Counted from the stretch's first letter, positions 44,270 to 55,954 are shown. The stretch is DNA of 57,511 nucleotides from Gamarada debralockiae (GCA_002803225.1 NXFV01000362.1:1-57511), one strand, 5' to 3'. Program-made: numbers and translations. The notes: a model not told the origin generated them from the sequence alone.

Positions 44270-45522
44270 TTAAAGACCTTTTACACTCCCTTTTCCACCA
44301 TCAGACCATCCCCGATCAAACCGAACAAGCACATCATTAAAAGTATAACAAGTCCCCGGCTCAGCAGCCAACACAACCTGAATATCAAGCAACCTATAAA
44401 ACCCCTCCGATCCAGGATTGTCCTCATCATCCTCATTGCTATACCATCCACTGCTTCGACAGGTAGTGTAGTCTTTGCACAATTCAATGCATCCGGGGAG
44501 ACTGAGATTGTAGTTCGAGTACAAGACGCTGTCTTCTCCTTGGTCGCTGAAGACCGCGGGAGAGTAGTCGCAACGGAGACGTGAATAGTGGCTATTTCTA
44601 TGGCAGTGGTGGTTGAGGTTGAGTTTGGTGGGAGAACGGACTGTGAGGAGCGTTAGCGCGTGGGGATTGGTAGGGAAGGGGTGATATACTGTTGTGCCTG
44701 AAAGATACTTAGAGGTGATGGTAACGAGATCCGTTAGCACAACTGTTGCAACTGGACCGATTGTGCCCTAATTGTTAGTCTTGATTCGAAGTCTAGAGCA
44801 TGAAAGGTTACAGTGGTTGTGTTGAGGACAAAGACGATACTAGTTATTAAATATGTCAATGTTGAAGAGGTTATGATGCAAGAGCATGCAGAGCTAATCT
44901 CAGTTGATGGAAGCCTTTCAGCTGAGTTGGCATCGCACGTTTGACTTTAGCAGCTCCATATGTATATATTGTCTCGGTTGCGAAGACGGTTGAGCTAGTG
45001 TCTCATCAGTTCCATATTTCTGTGAGAGCGGCCTCGGGCACATACGTGAATGTAGTGACGAGGCCTAGTGCCTGGGAATAGAAAACCTCGATCGAGGAAG
45101 TCTCGGTGATTCTAAAAGGAGCTTAGTATTTGTAAATTCCAGGACTCTAAGCTTGGTACTTACATTTCAAAAGTTGTTGTGGTAGTTAGATCCGGTAGAG
45201 TAGTGTACAATACCACCACATTTGTCGTGGTGATTGTTACTGTACAGGGACAGAGGATCTCAGGAGTTGAAGGTAGGATCGAGCAGAAGATCGTGGGTCA
45301 CGCTCTCAAGTGGACCGTCTAAGAGACTGTGGACAGCATCGGCGACGTTACATGTGCTCCCTATGAAATAATTATCAACAAAGCTCTATACAAATGGTTT
45401 CTGACATACCGGTTTAAGCATCTCCCGCAAGAGCAAGAGCAGCATGAATGACTCGGACAAGGATGGGAAAGGTCAAAGTACCAGAGAGAGTAAGACCATC
45501 TTGAATAATGCTGTTCGGTGAT
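44270..45522 (-). pseudogene. Thr-rich secreted protein with Cys motifs, probably decayed
   Basis: On the minus strand an ATG at 45522 opens MVLLSL and, after a one-base frame change, continues TLTFPILVRVIHAALALAGDA, an apparent signal peptide. Downstream, several exon-sized pieces are rich in Thr (TVTITTTNVV, LTTTTTFE, ITETSSIEVFYSQ). They include CDANSAERLPSTEISSACSC, a pattern (C-D...P-S-x-x-I-S-S-A-C-S-C) frequent in fungal secreted proteins. The last exon (about 44762-44270) ends with a Cys-containing domain (LPGCIELCKDYTTC ... CYTFNDVLVRFD) resembling a PAN/apple-like module. Stops and shifts interrupt the model near 45500, 45270 and 44945. If some are unrecognised introns, the gene might still work. 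It was presumably an extracellular protein. Confidence 0.5.
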
Positions 45523-46131
45523 TTTCTGAAAGAAACTGAACGATGGATGTATGAAGACGTGAAGAATATACTGAGCTATTCAGAGAACCGCATTGCAGGC
45601 ACCATCCCATATTTTGTCAATCACTTGATTTATGGCGCCTTACTAGGTGTCTCCTAATTCCATACTTAAATTCGTCAGGAAACATAATGCATCAAAATGC
45701 AACCCAATGACACAGATGAGGCGTGCGTAGACACTGTTTACGATGTTTGAAATTCCATCCAGCTTTCCACATGTTCTCATGCACAATCACGACATTGTCG
45801 CAATAGAGAAAGAAACCAACGCCAGGAGCTTATAGTAAGTAGGGAATTGTAATGGTTTATTGGGGAGGAAAAATGGAGATGCGCCGTCTCTCGGATGGAA
45901 GTTGAGGAGCTGAGTCTCCGTAAATGGCTGAATGACGAAACGAAAGCCAATGTAGCACTGCGGGTAAGATTAAAATTTATAACCCGTAGTCCAATTATTT
46001 AATCCTGCTATTCTCACTCGAGTATCCTAATCACTAGGCAAATGATTGGTATTTATCTTTGGTAGCTCATACCTCGATGCCTTTCTTGATTCGTTGAAAT
46101 GCGTTCTATTGTGCATGGTTGGCCGGGCTCC
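45523..46131. other. Intergenic, no gene seen
   Basis: No open frame of interest and no repeat was recognised. Confidence 0.4.
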
Positions 46132-47265
46132 CTATGAAAGATCCATATATATTCGAAGCTTCCGCAAATCTGCAAAGACCGGAATGCCAAGTGCAAATTC
46201 TGACAAGTTTGGGTATGAGAGATGTTTAGATTCCCTGCGGATCTGCCAGTGGCTGGCTGACGGATGTTGACCGAGGTGGTGAGATAGAAATGAAGGCATT
46301 GTCAGTGACCCACCTTCCCCTTCAAGTACTCCACACCTTCCAAGCCCCTCATTAACGTCCCTCCACCCCTCAACCTCCTTCAACCCCTTCTCCAACTCCT
46401 GCTTTACCACACCCCACGCATCCCAACCCAGCGACATTCTAGCTGGCCACTCCCCAACCTGGCCTCCCCCTTTTCCTCTTCTCTCCAACAACCCAACGAT
46501 AATTCCCGCCATAACCACCGGGCCCGTCCTGGCACTCTCTGCGTTCGGATCCTCAAAGTATTTAAGAAGCTTAGCAAAGGGTGTGTCATTGAGGGAAGCA
46601 TAGGCCGAGTGCTGAGGCGCAATTACCATGCTCCGTCCCGCGAAATCAGATTTATTGCCTCCAAGTGAGAGGGTAAGGAAGGAGATGATCCAGGAGGGAT
46701 GCATATCTTTGGTGAGAGAGGAGGCGAAGCCTTCTAGCGCGAATTTGCTGTTCGGGTCAGAATAGCTTCCTCATTATGGGGATATTGTACGTAGCGTGAT
46801 AAAACGTATTCCCAGGAAACGTAACACACCCACCTAAGCTCAAAATCTGCACCACCGTCCCACCACTGCCTCCCCCTTGTATATCCTGTCCGTTAATAGA
46901 CCAAAATATTCTCACCACCTCTCTCGTGACATTTACGGGCCCCCAGAAATTCGTCTCCATCTGGTTACTTGCTTGCTCGTCGGTCAATGCTTCAAAGTCT
47001 CCGAGTAACGCGTAAGTTGCGTTGTTGATTACCACGTCTATACGCCCGAACTTCTGGACTGCGGTAGAGAATGCGGTGGTTATAGCGGATGGAGAGGTTA
47101 CTTCTAGGTAGAGAGGAAGGATGTTCGGGGAGGATGGGAGGTAGGAGAGAGTGGAAGGGTTGCGGGCTATGGCGACTAGGCGGTACGATGGGTTGATAGA
47201 GATCGCGGTGCAGAGGGCTCATCCAAGGCCGGATGAGCAAACCTGTTACTGATGAGGGCGTTGTT
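46132..47265 (-). pseudogene. SDR-family oxidoreductase with an early nonsense codon
   Basis: The minus strand encodes a classical short-chain dehydrogenase: CSSGLG (from the GxSSGxG cofactor loop), YRLVAIARNP (start of beta-2), GRIDVVINNATYALLG (NNAG-like), ETNFWGPVNVTREVV, ILSLGG (Ser region), YHATKFALEGFASSL (YxxxK, across a 43-nt intron at 46790-46748). A TGA at 47219-47221 sits immediately after SSGLG where the family normally has Arg or Lys, consistent with CGA to TGA. The reading frame just upstream (ALISN) is also offset by one base. Everything downstream of the stop is open and well conserved, so inactivation looks recent. The C-terminus runs to 46132. Confidence 0.78.
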
Positions 47266-47865
47266 TAACGGTCTGCTGATTTGGCGAGGAGGGGAGAGGG
47301 GACGTATAGAGCCAGACGGCATTTGGAGGGAGAGATTTGGGTATGTTAGCCGCCATTATCTGTCCTAGTTCTAGAGCTTGTCTGTTGTCATTGAGAAATG
47401 TTGGCACAGACGGCAGGTCAGATGGTGGAGTGGTCTCGGTTCATATGCAGACGGGACCCTGCGTGATTCCTCGAGCCGCCCAAATTGACAAGGATCGTCG
47501 ACAGTCTGCGGGCAAAGACGATCCAAGTCGAGCGTGGAAGTGTATTTGCAATTGGTAGCGCTACATATGCAAAGAGTTGGTCTGTGGATTTAGATGGAAG
47601 CAAAGGGAGAGATCGGAGTTAGGGGAGAATTGGACTGCGTACTTGCAGGTCGCCAGAAGGCAGAGACGATAGGTGAAATAACGGACCAAAAATGGACAAA
47701 GAGAAACTTCCATCCAAATACCATGTGCAAAAGAACCAATTGTTGCTGTTATCAAAAAAGTGGGTCATCTAGGTTGCCTCATTGATGTCGTCCATGGGTA
47801 GACCCCGCTCACTAGATGGGTTCCCCCATAAATATCTTATATTTCATTTCCATCATCAAGGCCCG
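47266..47865. other. Intergenic, no gene seen
   Basis: Short open frames only. This includes the 3' end of the neighbouring Zn2Cys6 gene. Confidence 0.4.
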
Positions 47866-49591
47866 CTATCCTTGTCCCCTTCGAATGCCATAAATACGGG
47901 CTATTCTAGCCATCTGCCCGCCAATCCATTGCTTTTGTCCGTCCCTCAGCTTAATATTCATTCCCCACACCGCCCCTAAAGGCTGAAGTAACGACCACCC
48001 ACCCATAGCCGGTCCTGTCTGGTAGTGATCCTTCGGTATTGGCCGCCCTGGCGCTTGTGGATAGTGTACATTCTTATCCTCGGGCTGCATCCGATCTCCA
48101 ATATGAAAAGGAACACTGGCGCAAATATAATCCACGGCCTGCTGGATTCCAAGTTCGCATGCTTCACGTTGTTTTATGTTGTTAGGTGTGACGGGCTCTT
48201 GAGCCAGACAGCTTATTATGAGGGACTTGGCGCGGATTTGAGAGAGTCTCTGCTTATTCCATAGACTGGCGATGAAGATACTGGTGTACACGTCGCAATG
48301 CGGTTGGTAGAGCCCGGCTTGGGGTATATTGGGAGGTATATACTCCTTTCCCGAGACTCGGATTGGAACCCAAGAAGGAGGTAGTGAGCGTGACCAGGCA
48401 GTCAACCGGTCATCAATATCACTAAGATAACTGATAGTTTGCATCAACCTGGAGAACCGGACTCCAGGTGGGATTTCGGTATTTTTGAGAAGTTGGAGCG
48501 CATATGCTTGCATATTTGCAAGATCCACGTTGACAGTGTCCATTCGAACAGTAGGGATTTGGTCGGAATCGGGTGCCAACTCTGACCAGGTCTCAACACC
48601 ACGAGGCACGGCTTTGGAGGTGCGAAGGCATTCCTCCACCTGAACACGTAAGTAGTGGTCTTCGGTCGGAAATGAAAACTTACTAGGATGCTTCGGACAT
48701 AATAGAGAAGCCCTCGTGAGACCTCGCTTTTGAAGTTGCCAACGCCTCGGTGCTTGATAAGTGCGAGTGCTCCGTCCAGATGAGCTTGAGGAGACGGAAC
48801 CTTCTTCGTTCTTCCGACGAGTTGCTGGCACGGGTAAGTAAGTTGCGCTGCAGCTGAAAGGGATTGGACGACTTACCTCGTACAATTGTAATAGCATCAC
48901 AGCCATGACCAATTCGTCATCTGCACATCCACGTACCTCGGATACTCGCTCCTTCATACGCGAAACGGCGCCAATGTAAAATGATCGAGCGAGGGGCGGG
49001 TCATCTCCTTGATTCATCGATCCAGATAGCATGCTGGTTGCTACTGCCATGATGGACAGTTGCAATGGAGAATGCGGCTCTGACTTGGAGTAAATGGGAA
49101 GAGTGTACTCAAGAAAGCCGCGTCTTGCTTGGGGATCCCTTTGAGGGAGGACATATATGGTGAAAAAGAAACTTAGTGCATGGTCCTCTGGAGGTCCACG
49201 AAGAGTGGGAGATGGTGAAGGCGTTGGTAAGAGAGGAGGAACTGCAAGCTCCTTTGACTCTTCGAGAATTGGGGTGAAGTCAATGATTTGGGTTGTAGAA
49301 GACGACGAGCTGTACTGTCGCCCTTCTTTTTGCTGAGCGCGCTTACGCCTCTCAACGCTTTTCCTGGCGACGGTGGTCTGATCTCTCCATGCTAAATCGA
49401 ACTGGTCTCGATACCCAGGACACTTTCGCTTCGTCCTTACGCAATGGGTGCATTCTGGCTTCTTCTCGTCGCACTGGAGATTGTCAAACGAATGATCGGC
49501 ATAAGAGACGTCGAAGAGAATTGCGAGTTACCTTGATGCGACGTTTCCTACAAGTATCACAGCCTCTACTAGGCTGCCCTGTATACACCAT
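47866..49591 (-). CDS. Zn2Cys6 transcription factor with fungal-specific TF domain 2
   Basis: Four exons (49591-49532, 49473-48877, 48824-48684, 48639-47866) give 523 residues. The start MVYTGQPSRGCDTCRKRRIK joins across an intron to CDEKKPECTHCVRTKRKCPGY, a complete six-cysteine cluster. A Ser/Pro linker follows and then the regulatory region: FLEYTLPIYS, MAVATSML, ELVMAVMLLQLYE, and after splicing QLVGRTKKVPSPQAHLDGAL and LIKHRGVGNF, the very typical block in this class (usually GALALIKHRG). The end reads WGMNIKLRDGQKQWIGGQMA with RIARIYGI. All joins restore frame. This is a nuclear regulator of unknown targets. It is adjacent to the SDR pseudogene, with which it may once have been linked functionally, but that is speculation. 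Confidence 0.92.
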
Positions 49592-50691
49592 GCTGTGATT
49601 CGTTCTGGAGAGAGAAAGCGCGATCCTCGGTTAAGCATGTAGATCGAGATGAGGCTGATCTAGAATGCGCCACCTCGGTCCCACAATCTAAGCGTGAACG
49701 ACGACGTGGCTGGCCAGTTTGAGATGTCCAGATGAGGATTTTCATTATCTGAGACGTAGCACAGTATGTCTAATAAGACGACAGGCGGTGTAACGCGAGT
49801 CGGGGGAAGAGATCTCGGTCAGATCTCGAATCCCGGTCACAGGGCGTCAGAGTTCCGCGTGGTGGCGACGATCATCAATGCGGGGGATCGACGTGGGATG
49901 AGGGGCTGAGGAAGATCAAAATCTCGACCGCGATGAAGTCTATATCGATAAAGGAGGAGAAAGGGATTCTTAGACGACCTTTCTCTCGTTCGACCCAGCG
50001 AGGTGGTTGAGATTAGATGAGGTGAGATTTGCGATAGCCGAGAACAAAACGGGATAAATCCAACGGCCGGAAGGTGCCCGACTGATTGGTTGAAAACATG
50101 ATCATGGCTTCTCGTTCCAGTGCAACTTCAACCTCTTCCTCTATTCCATCCTACTATTAGCTTGAAGCCAAGTCGTAATCCAAGATTCACGAGCCACTAG
50201 CCAAGAAGGATTACCAGAAGTATAAAAGAGTGATCCACAATCTTGATAGCTTTACCGCGGCTCTAAATGTGGCACAGCCTGGTAGTGCCTTGGGCCTTCC
50301 ATCGTGATATTCCCAAAGCGGAAAAACACGACCTTAGCAAGAATGAAATCTCTACGATTTTCAACAACGGCTCATGAGCACGTCAAGCTGTGCGCTGTTT
50401 CGTGAGTATAGACTGATTCAAGTGATCTTGGTATTTGATATGTACGCATCATTGTATTATCATGTTGTGTATAAGAACAATACTAGTTGCTGCAAAGAAT
50501 CCCCAAGGAATCAGAATTCACTCAATGACGTCAGTTCTAGCCCAACGCCATCATGCAGGTCATTTACTGCTCCGTGAACGGTAAGAGAAAGGGCCCATCA
50601 CAGCTGAGCAGGGCAATTAGATGCAGGAGCCAGTCGTAGGGTCTTATTCCCACCTTCCCTCGTACCAAGTTTCAGTGTAGAGAGAAGAGAG
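49592..50691. other. Divergent intergenic region, 1.1 kb
   Basis: This is the promoter side of both the Zn2Cys6 gene (minus) and the small broken gene at 50806 (plus). Short open frames only. Confidence 0.4.
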
Positions 50692-50699
50692 TATAAGTA
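50692..50699 (+). promoter_or_regulatory. Candidate TATA box for the small gene at 50806
   Basis: TATAAGTA lies 114 bp upstream of the ATG, followed by CT-rich sequence and CAACAATGG around the start codon. The strong core promoter suggests a gene that was highly or inducibly expressed. Confidence 0.5.
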
Positions 50700-50805
50700 G
50701 CTTGCTTGACCCTGAATTCCTCCTTCGTCCTCCATCAACAAACATAGGACCAATTTCTATAAATCTACCAATTTCAAGACTTTAAGTTTTTAACGGAACG
50801 CAACA

Positions 50806-51364
50806 ATGGACGGACTTGTCAACAAAGGAAAGGAGATTATGGGCGAAATGAGCTCCTCCAACGACCAAGGCGGCGCACCATAGGGCGGAGACCCAAATGC
50901 CCAGCCAGCTGGGAATGCTGGTGCTGGACAGGAAGATTATGGTGACAAGGGTAACTAATTGCTTCGCAATCCCGTCCTCGTATCTTTATGACCATACCTC
51001 TCGAACATCGTTATGTAATACTCCGTTGCAGGACTCGACTTCATTGAGAAGAAGACCAGCCACATCCTCTCCCGCGACCAGAACGAGAAGATCACGGACG
51101 CCGCACGAAACTTCTACGAGAAGCAAACTGGGTATGTCACCTCCCCCTTTCCTCCCTCCCCATCCTCCAGTTGCCTCCATCGAATGACGAGAGTTAAGAG
51201 TGCTTCTCAAATCACTCCCCTAATACTATTTGTGTTGCATTAGAAGCCAATTCGACTCGAAGTACTCAAAACTAGATACCGATGAGCTTGATGTTGTAGA
51301 TCCCAAGTCAACTCGAAATTCTCGAACTAGATTTCCAGATCGTGAGATAGGAGGACGGAATTGA
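50806..51364 (+). pseudogene. Small fungal stress-type protein with an internal TAG
   Basis: Three exons (50806-50950, 51032-51131, 51244-51364) would encode 121 codons. The start MDGLVNKGKEIMGEMSSSND is followed by a Gly/Ala/Gln/Pro-rich stretch, QEDYGDKGLDFIEKKTSHIL, then SRDQNEKITDAARNFYEKQTG. This is the recognisable pattern of a small hydrophilic protein family common in ascomycetes (GDKGLDFIEKK and YEKQTG boxes). Codon 26 is TAG (50881-50883), after GGAP and before GGDPN. CAG to TAG is a single C-to-T change in a CpA context. Both introns and all other codons are sound, so it is either a very young pseudogene or a sequencing error. The C-terminal tail is longer than usual. Confidence 0.72.
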
Positions 51365-52259
51365 TACGGGTCATTGGCGTGCTGGACGGGTGGATGGGGG
51401 GTCATGGGATAATGGTTTATAATGAGAAATGATACCGTTCCACTTCCACCACATCAATCCGTATCAATTTCGCCGATCTCTCTCTAATGAGGTGTTTTTC
51501 AGTCTCACCTAACCTCGAATTTACGTTTCCTATTCTGTGGAGGCAACCGCAGATTATGAAGTGATGTGCTACTCCGTATCACTAGAGGAAGCCTGATTCA
51601 TTATTCTTTTTTCAATTGTTGTTGCTGATATATTTCTTGCTGTCGATGCATCCATTGCCGTCGCTATCTCATTTCGGAATGGAGAGCAGCAAAAGGTTAT
51701 GAAAGGCATACAGGATCATTAGGTACAGTAGGCGCCAAAGAGAACCCATCTTCATTGCACTGTAGAACGATCTGAAGTCCCAAGAACGGCTCAACCCCCG
51801 CCATGATAATCCTCGCATCTTGTATCCGGTGGTGATGGATTCCCGGGAGTTGAGGATACCGAACCTTAAGTAGTCCTGGCAGCCCTCGATTTGCATATTT
51901 ATAGTTGATGAATTTAAAACACAAACCAGTTGGCTCTGAACTGTGGACGGAAGTGTGCTATTATTCACACCGGATTTCAAATATGCTCTCCAGACCATCA
52001 TCTCATATGTACATCGAATCGAAGTCGAAATCCCAAATTATTTGCTCCAAGAACTCCTGTATATGCCATGACGATCCTGCCCCACCAAATGCCCCATTAT
52101 GCACTCCATCCCAAGCCTCCCAGCCTTCCCCACTCCGTCGTCTCTCGTGTGCGTTCGTCGTGTATTCATCGTCCAAGGTCCCCCGCCCTTCGCCCGTCAT
52201 CCCACTACTACGACGCCCAGTTGACACCATCATTGTACATCCCCATCAGATATTCAAAA
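51365..52259. other. Intergenic, no gene seen
   Basis: A minus-strand frame of 110 codons (51669-52001) and shorter ones have no recognisable features. Confidence 0.4.
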
Positions 52260-53027
52260 TCATTGGTCGCTGTATACTTGGTACGCCATGATCATCATCC
52301 AGAGCAGGAATACGCAGCCTACTAGCTCGAAAGCCCATGCTGCAATCCAACTTTGGCCTATTCCCACCACAAATTAGCCTTAATCCCAATACAAAGCATC
52401 TGTTCCAATCCCTGACCCCACCAAATCAAACCAACAAAACAAACACCGCAGTACTCACAAATACTATGCTGCTCCAACCAAGCCAGGGTATCAACACTCT
52501 GCCCATGGCTCTCCACAGCCTGAACATAGAGCTGACAATTCGAATTGACGCTCCCGCTCGGCCCCCACAGCTCTATCGAGACCACAATGAGCCCCACGAT
52601 CCAGAGGATGAAGAGTATGAACGCCCCCATTATGACGATACCCGGTAACAATTGGCGTTGCGATATCAGCCATAGCTTCATGAATATAAAGAGGATCGTT
52701 AGGGAGGCTACGGTTATCCAGTAGGGGAAGTACCTGCGCGCAATCTAAACATCAACACTCATTCTAATTCTCAAATGAAAGGCAATAAAGGGAAGAGATT
52801 GGGAGAAGGGGGAGGGATAAGGAATAGGGAGGAAAAGGGACGTACCAAGGAATCCCAACCTGAAGCTGCTGCTGCACCGTAATAAAGGACGCATTAATCC
52901 CCAGTATAGTAGACGATCCAATCAACATAATCAGCAGCCAGAAATTGAGTTGTAGCGCCGGCCAGTGGTATTTCGTGCGCACGCGGTGCACTACCACCTC
53001 GGTCATTGTGCTTTCTGTAGAGACCAT
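52260..53027 (-). CDS. Four-TM membrane protein of a conserved fungal family
   Basis: Three exons (53027-52846, 52733-52459, 52357-52260) give 184 residues. Four hydrophobic segments are visible: LQLNFWLLIMLIGSSTILG; YFPYWITVASLTILFIFMKL; LLPGIVIMGAFILFILWIVG; and WIAAWAFELVGCVFLLWMMI. Between TM3 and TM4 is a loop with two cysteines (SVNSNCQLYV ... LEQHSIC) and a tryptophan that suggests an extracellular disulfide. The arrangement is MARVEL-like and is widespread in filamentous ascomycetes, but the role is unknown. All three joins are phase-consistent and the terminal exon MIMAYQVYSDQ restores the expected short tail. The likely location is the plasma membrane or endomembrane. Confidence 0.78.
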
Positions 53028-54038
53028 CGTGGAGGATCTGTGGAGGTGGGGTGTTTAATAAGAGCTTCGAGAGAACCGGGGGCAGGGGTCGAAAGAGGCG
53101 TGAGTGGATGGTTGGACGTAGGTGGATGGGGGAATTGAGTGTGATGCTGATACGATGTGTTACTCGGAGGAGGAAGAGGAGGAGGGGGGAGGAAACTCGA
53201 TTCGGCGCACGCACGTACGTTTGCGAACTTTCCGTGAGCTTTATCGTTTGTGTGTGAGGGTGTGGTCGTCGCAACACTGCAGCTGCAGCTCTCGTATGGC
53301 CCGAGGTTCCTTTTGTTTCCTTCTTTCCGTATCGCAATCGCAGGTTCCAATTCTTTCTTAAATATCCCTAATGTCCTAATTCCAAGTTTTGAAGTCCAAC
53401 TCTTGTCACAATGCCGTGGCAGACACGAAGCTATCGTCCCTTCGTCCACGTTGGCACGCTCTCCACTCCTTATCGCGATTCGTTCGTTCCTTGGACTGGA
53501 TAGGATATATGTACTGTAAGACGGCGGGCGGGTTTAGCGAGCGGGAAGATGCGCAATCGCGGAAACTTGCAGGAAAGCAGTGTCCTATTTTCCTTTCACT
53601 CGTGCGATGAACACTCGAAGTTGTGATGAAAGATGGGGTGAATGAGCGACAGCAAGCAAGCAAACAATTTACACTCGAGTGAATGGTGGTGGGGAGTTTG
53701 GAGGAGGGAGAGACGTGGTGTGATGCGCTGTGACGCAGATGGAAATCTTGATTTCGCGAGGCTGGGAGATGTGGAAATGCGGTGGCAGGGGATGACTCGG
53801 CAGCGCTCTTTCCAGGATCGACCGACAGGACAGGAACGAGGTAATTTTCATATTTCGGATCATGTCATAAGGCAGTTGACATTTTTGAAGTTTTTCGAAA
53901 TTCGTTTGATTCATTGAAAGCACACGTTTTGCGCTCGATCTAAGGTATCTTTCCACCTATCTTTCCCATTTTACCCCTCCATTGTGAAGGTACCAATTTT
54001 ACCCCACCAAAAACATATCCCCACCCAATGAACTCGGT
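53028..54038. other. Intergenic region, 1 kb
   Basis: This is the promoter region of the membrane protein gene plus the arginase 3' end. It contains purine-rich tracts (GGAGGAAGAGGAGG near 53165-53185). Overlapping open frames up to 148 codons on both strands are low-complexity and judged spurious. Confidence 0.4.
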
Positions 54039-55130
54039 CTACAGCAAAGATTCACCCAACGCGCAACGAACCAACGAACATCCAGCTCGGACTGTTTCGT
54101 GTGCTCCAATGTCGTTGACGCCTGGCTCTAGTGTTGGGTTGACCTCAACCAGATCCATTGCGATCAAGGATCCAGTCTCATGGACACACTCCGCGATGTA
54201 GTCTCCTTCTCGCAGTGTGAGGCCTCCTCGGACTGGCGTTCCTGTGCTTGGTGCCCATAACGGATCTAGAGCATCGACGTCGAAGGAGAGGTGGATAGGA
54301 GTGTCGTTGCCAATATGACCCAAAGCCATCTCCATGACTCTTCCAATTCCATATCTACAAACTACAGTCAGTGACACTCAAGTCATAAAAGTCGTAGAAC
54401 TTGCCTGTCAATATCATGCATGCTGAAAGCTCTAATTCCATTCTCCCTTAAGATCTTCTTCTCTCCTCGATCAACATCCCTCAATCCAATGTAGACCAGC
54501 TTCTTCACACTGATCATATTGTCGTCCTTAATCCACCCAAACATATCCTCTCTTTTCTCCTTTGCCAGACCCGTGAGAAATGCAACCGGCATGCCGTGAA
54601 TATTTCCACTATCGCTGGTCTCCGGCGTATTGATATCCGCATGTGCATCCACCCAAATGACCGCCATCTCCCTACCCAATCTCTCGCGGATAGCCTTCGC
54701 AGTCCCAGAAATCGTGCCGATGGCAATAGAGTGGTCGCCTCCGAGCGTAAGCACACATCGGCCTTCTTTGGCATGCGAGTAAACTTGTTCAGAGAGCTTC
54801 TTTGTGACGGCGGACACAGCGAGAGGGTTCTTCATTCCGCGAATGTCGGGGTCAGAGGGGGGCATGAGGTCTTTGTAGGAGTGGACTGTGTCATCGTGGT
54901 GGAGCTTGTAGCCGAGTTCTTCTTGAAGTTGCGTGAGGAGACCGCTGGAAATCAAGGCTGAGGGCGCGGCGTCGACTCCGGGTTTGCACTGCGAAATTGT
55001 CAGTTGTGACGGAGGGGTCGGCGAGGTGTGGAAAGCTGCTCACTTGTCCTCCAGAGAAGCCAACAGCGACAACTCCAAGCTGGTCGCCTTTGGAGAGGAA
55101 CTTGGGCTGGATCATTGAGGTCGTCGTCAT
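54039..55130 (-). CDS. agaA: Arginase
   Basis: Three exons (55130-55044, 54988-54405, 54354-54039) give 328 residues, normal for fungal arginase. The metal-binding and catalytic motifs are all present: GGDHS, VIWVDAHADINTP, GNIHGMP and SFDVDALDP, with the C-terminal MDLVEVNPTLEP (Glu pair). It hydrolyses arginine to ornithine and urea in the cytosol, the first step of arginine use as a nitrogen source, and depends on two Mn ions. Intron 1 is GT-AG. Intron 2 (54404-54355) begins GCAAGT, a GC-AG intron; only this reading links HDIDR to YGIGRVMEMA. The first ATG in frame is at 55130. Upstream TTG-started extensions exist but are not needed. Confidence 0.95.
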
Positions 55131-55954
55131 GATTCGTAAGAGGTGCGGAACGCTGCTCTTTATAGTGTTGTTGAGTAGCCGGATATGTTCAGTGTTCACA
55201 GCAGGAACGAAGTGGGGCAGGACCTTAATGACGACCCTCAAGCTGAGCAAGTTGAGGTTTTTTTTGAAAGAATGAAATGTCTCAAGTGAGCGAAAAGCTG
55301 AAGTTTAAGTAGAAAACGTTCATTCCGAGTTTTCGCGACTGTTAGGTAAAATTGACTTTCGTGGCCGTGAAGCGCAGGACGACGCGATGTTGATTTTTGA
55401 ATCTAACACTTAGAGGTAGGTGTTTCCTGACAATTCCCCTAAGTGCAGGTGTAGACGGAATCTTGACAACGACGACATGGGAGCAGGATAAGCCAAGAAA
55501 ACCAATCATCGAGCGATTTGTAAGAAGTTCTTGATAGTCCGCGATTCGGCGCCGACGAGGTCAGAGGGGGAGTGAAGCATCAAGGCGTCCATGGCGATGC
55601 TTGTGACCATGCGTCGTGAAAGTGGAGTGAATGCTCATTTGCTGTGATAAAATTGACTCTGGATGGCGGACGATGTTTGACATTATTCTCAATTGTCAAT
55701 AATTGAAGAATACCATTCATAACACATTCGTCCCAAATGTCTACGAAATGATCGTGATGTTGGAAGTTTGGACGAGAAGAGGTTGGTATGAACCCCACTA
55801 TTGAGGGGTGGAGGTCGGCCACGTGACGCGCTGCATCGAAACGGTAATTGTCCCATCGGCAGTCTTCTCTTGCGCAGCTCTTGCGCAGCTCTTGCGTGTT
55901 GGTTTTAGGGAGGCTCGAGAGCCTTTCCCAGCTGTTACTTTCTAAATTTACTTT
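55131..55954. other. Arginase upstream region
   Basis: This 0.8-kb stretch holds the arginase promoter and 5' UTR. The plus-strand poly-T run at 55258-55264 lies here. No other gene is supported. Confidence 0.4.

Noticed and set aside
52894..53449. Two overlapping minus-strand frames of about 147 codons upstream of the membrane protein
   Set aside because: Low-complexity, Pro/His/Ser-rich translations of purine-rich promoter DNA; the real gene starts at 53027 in another frame.
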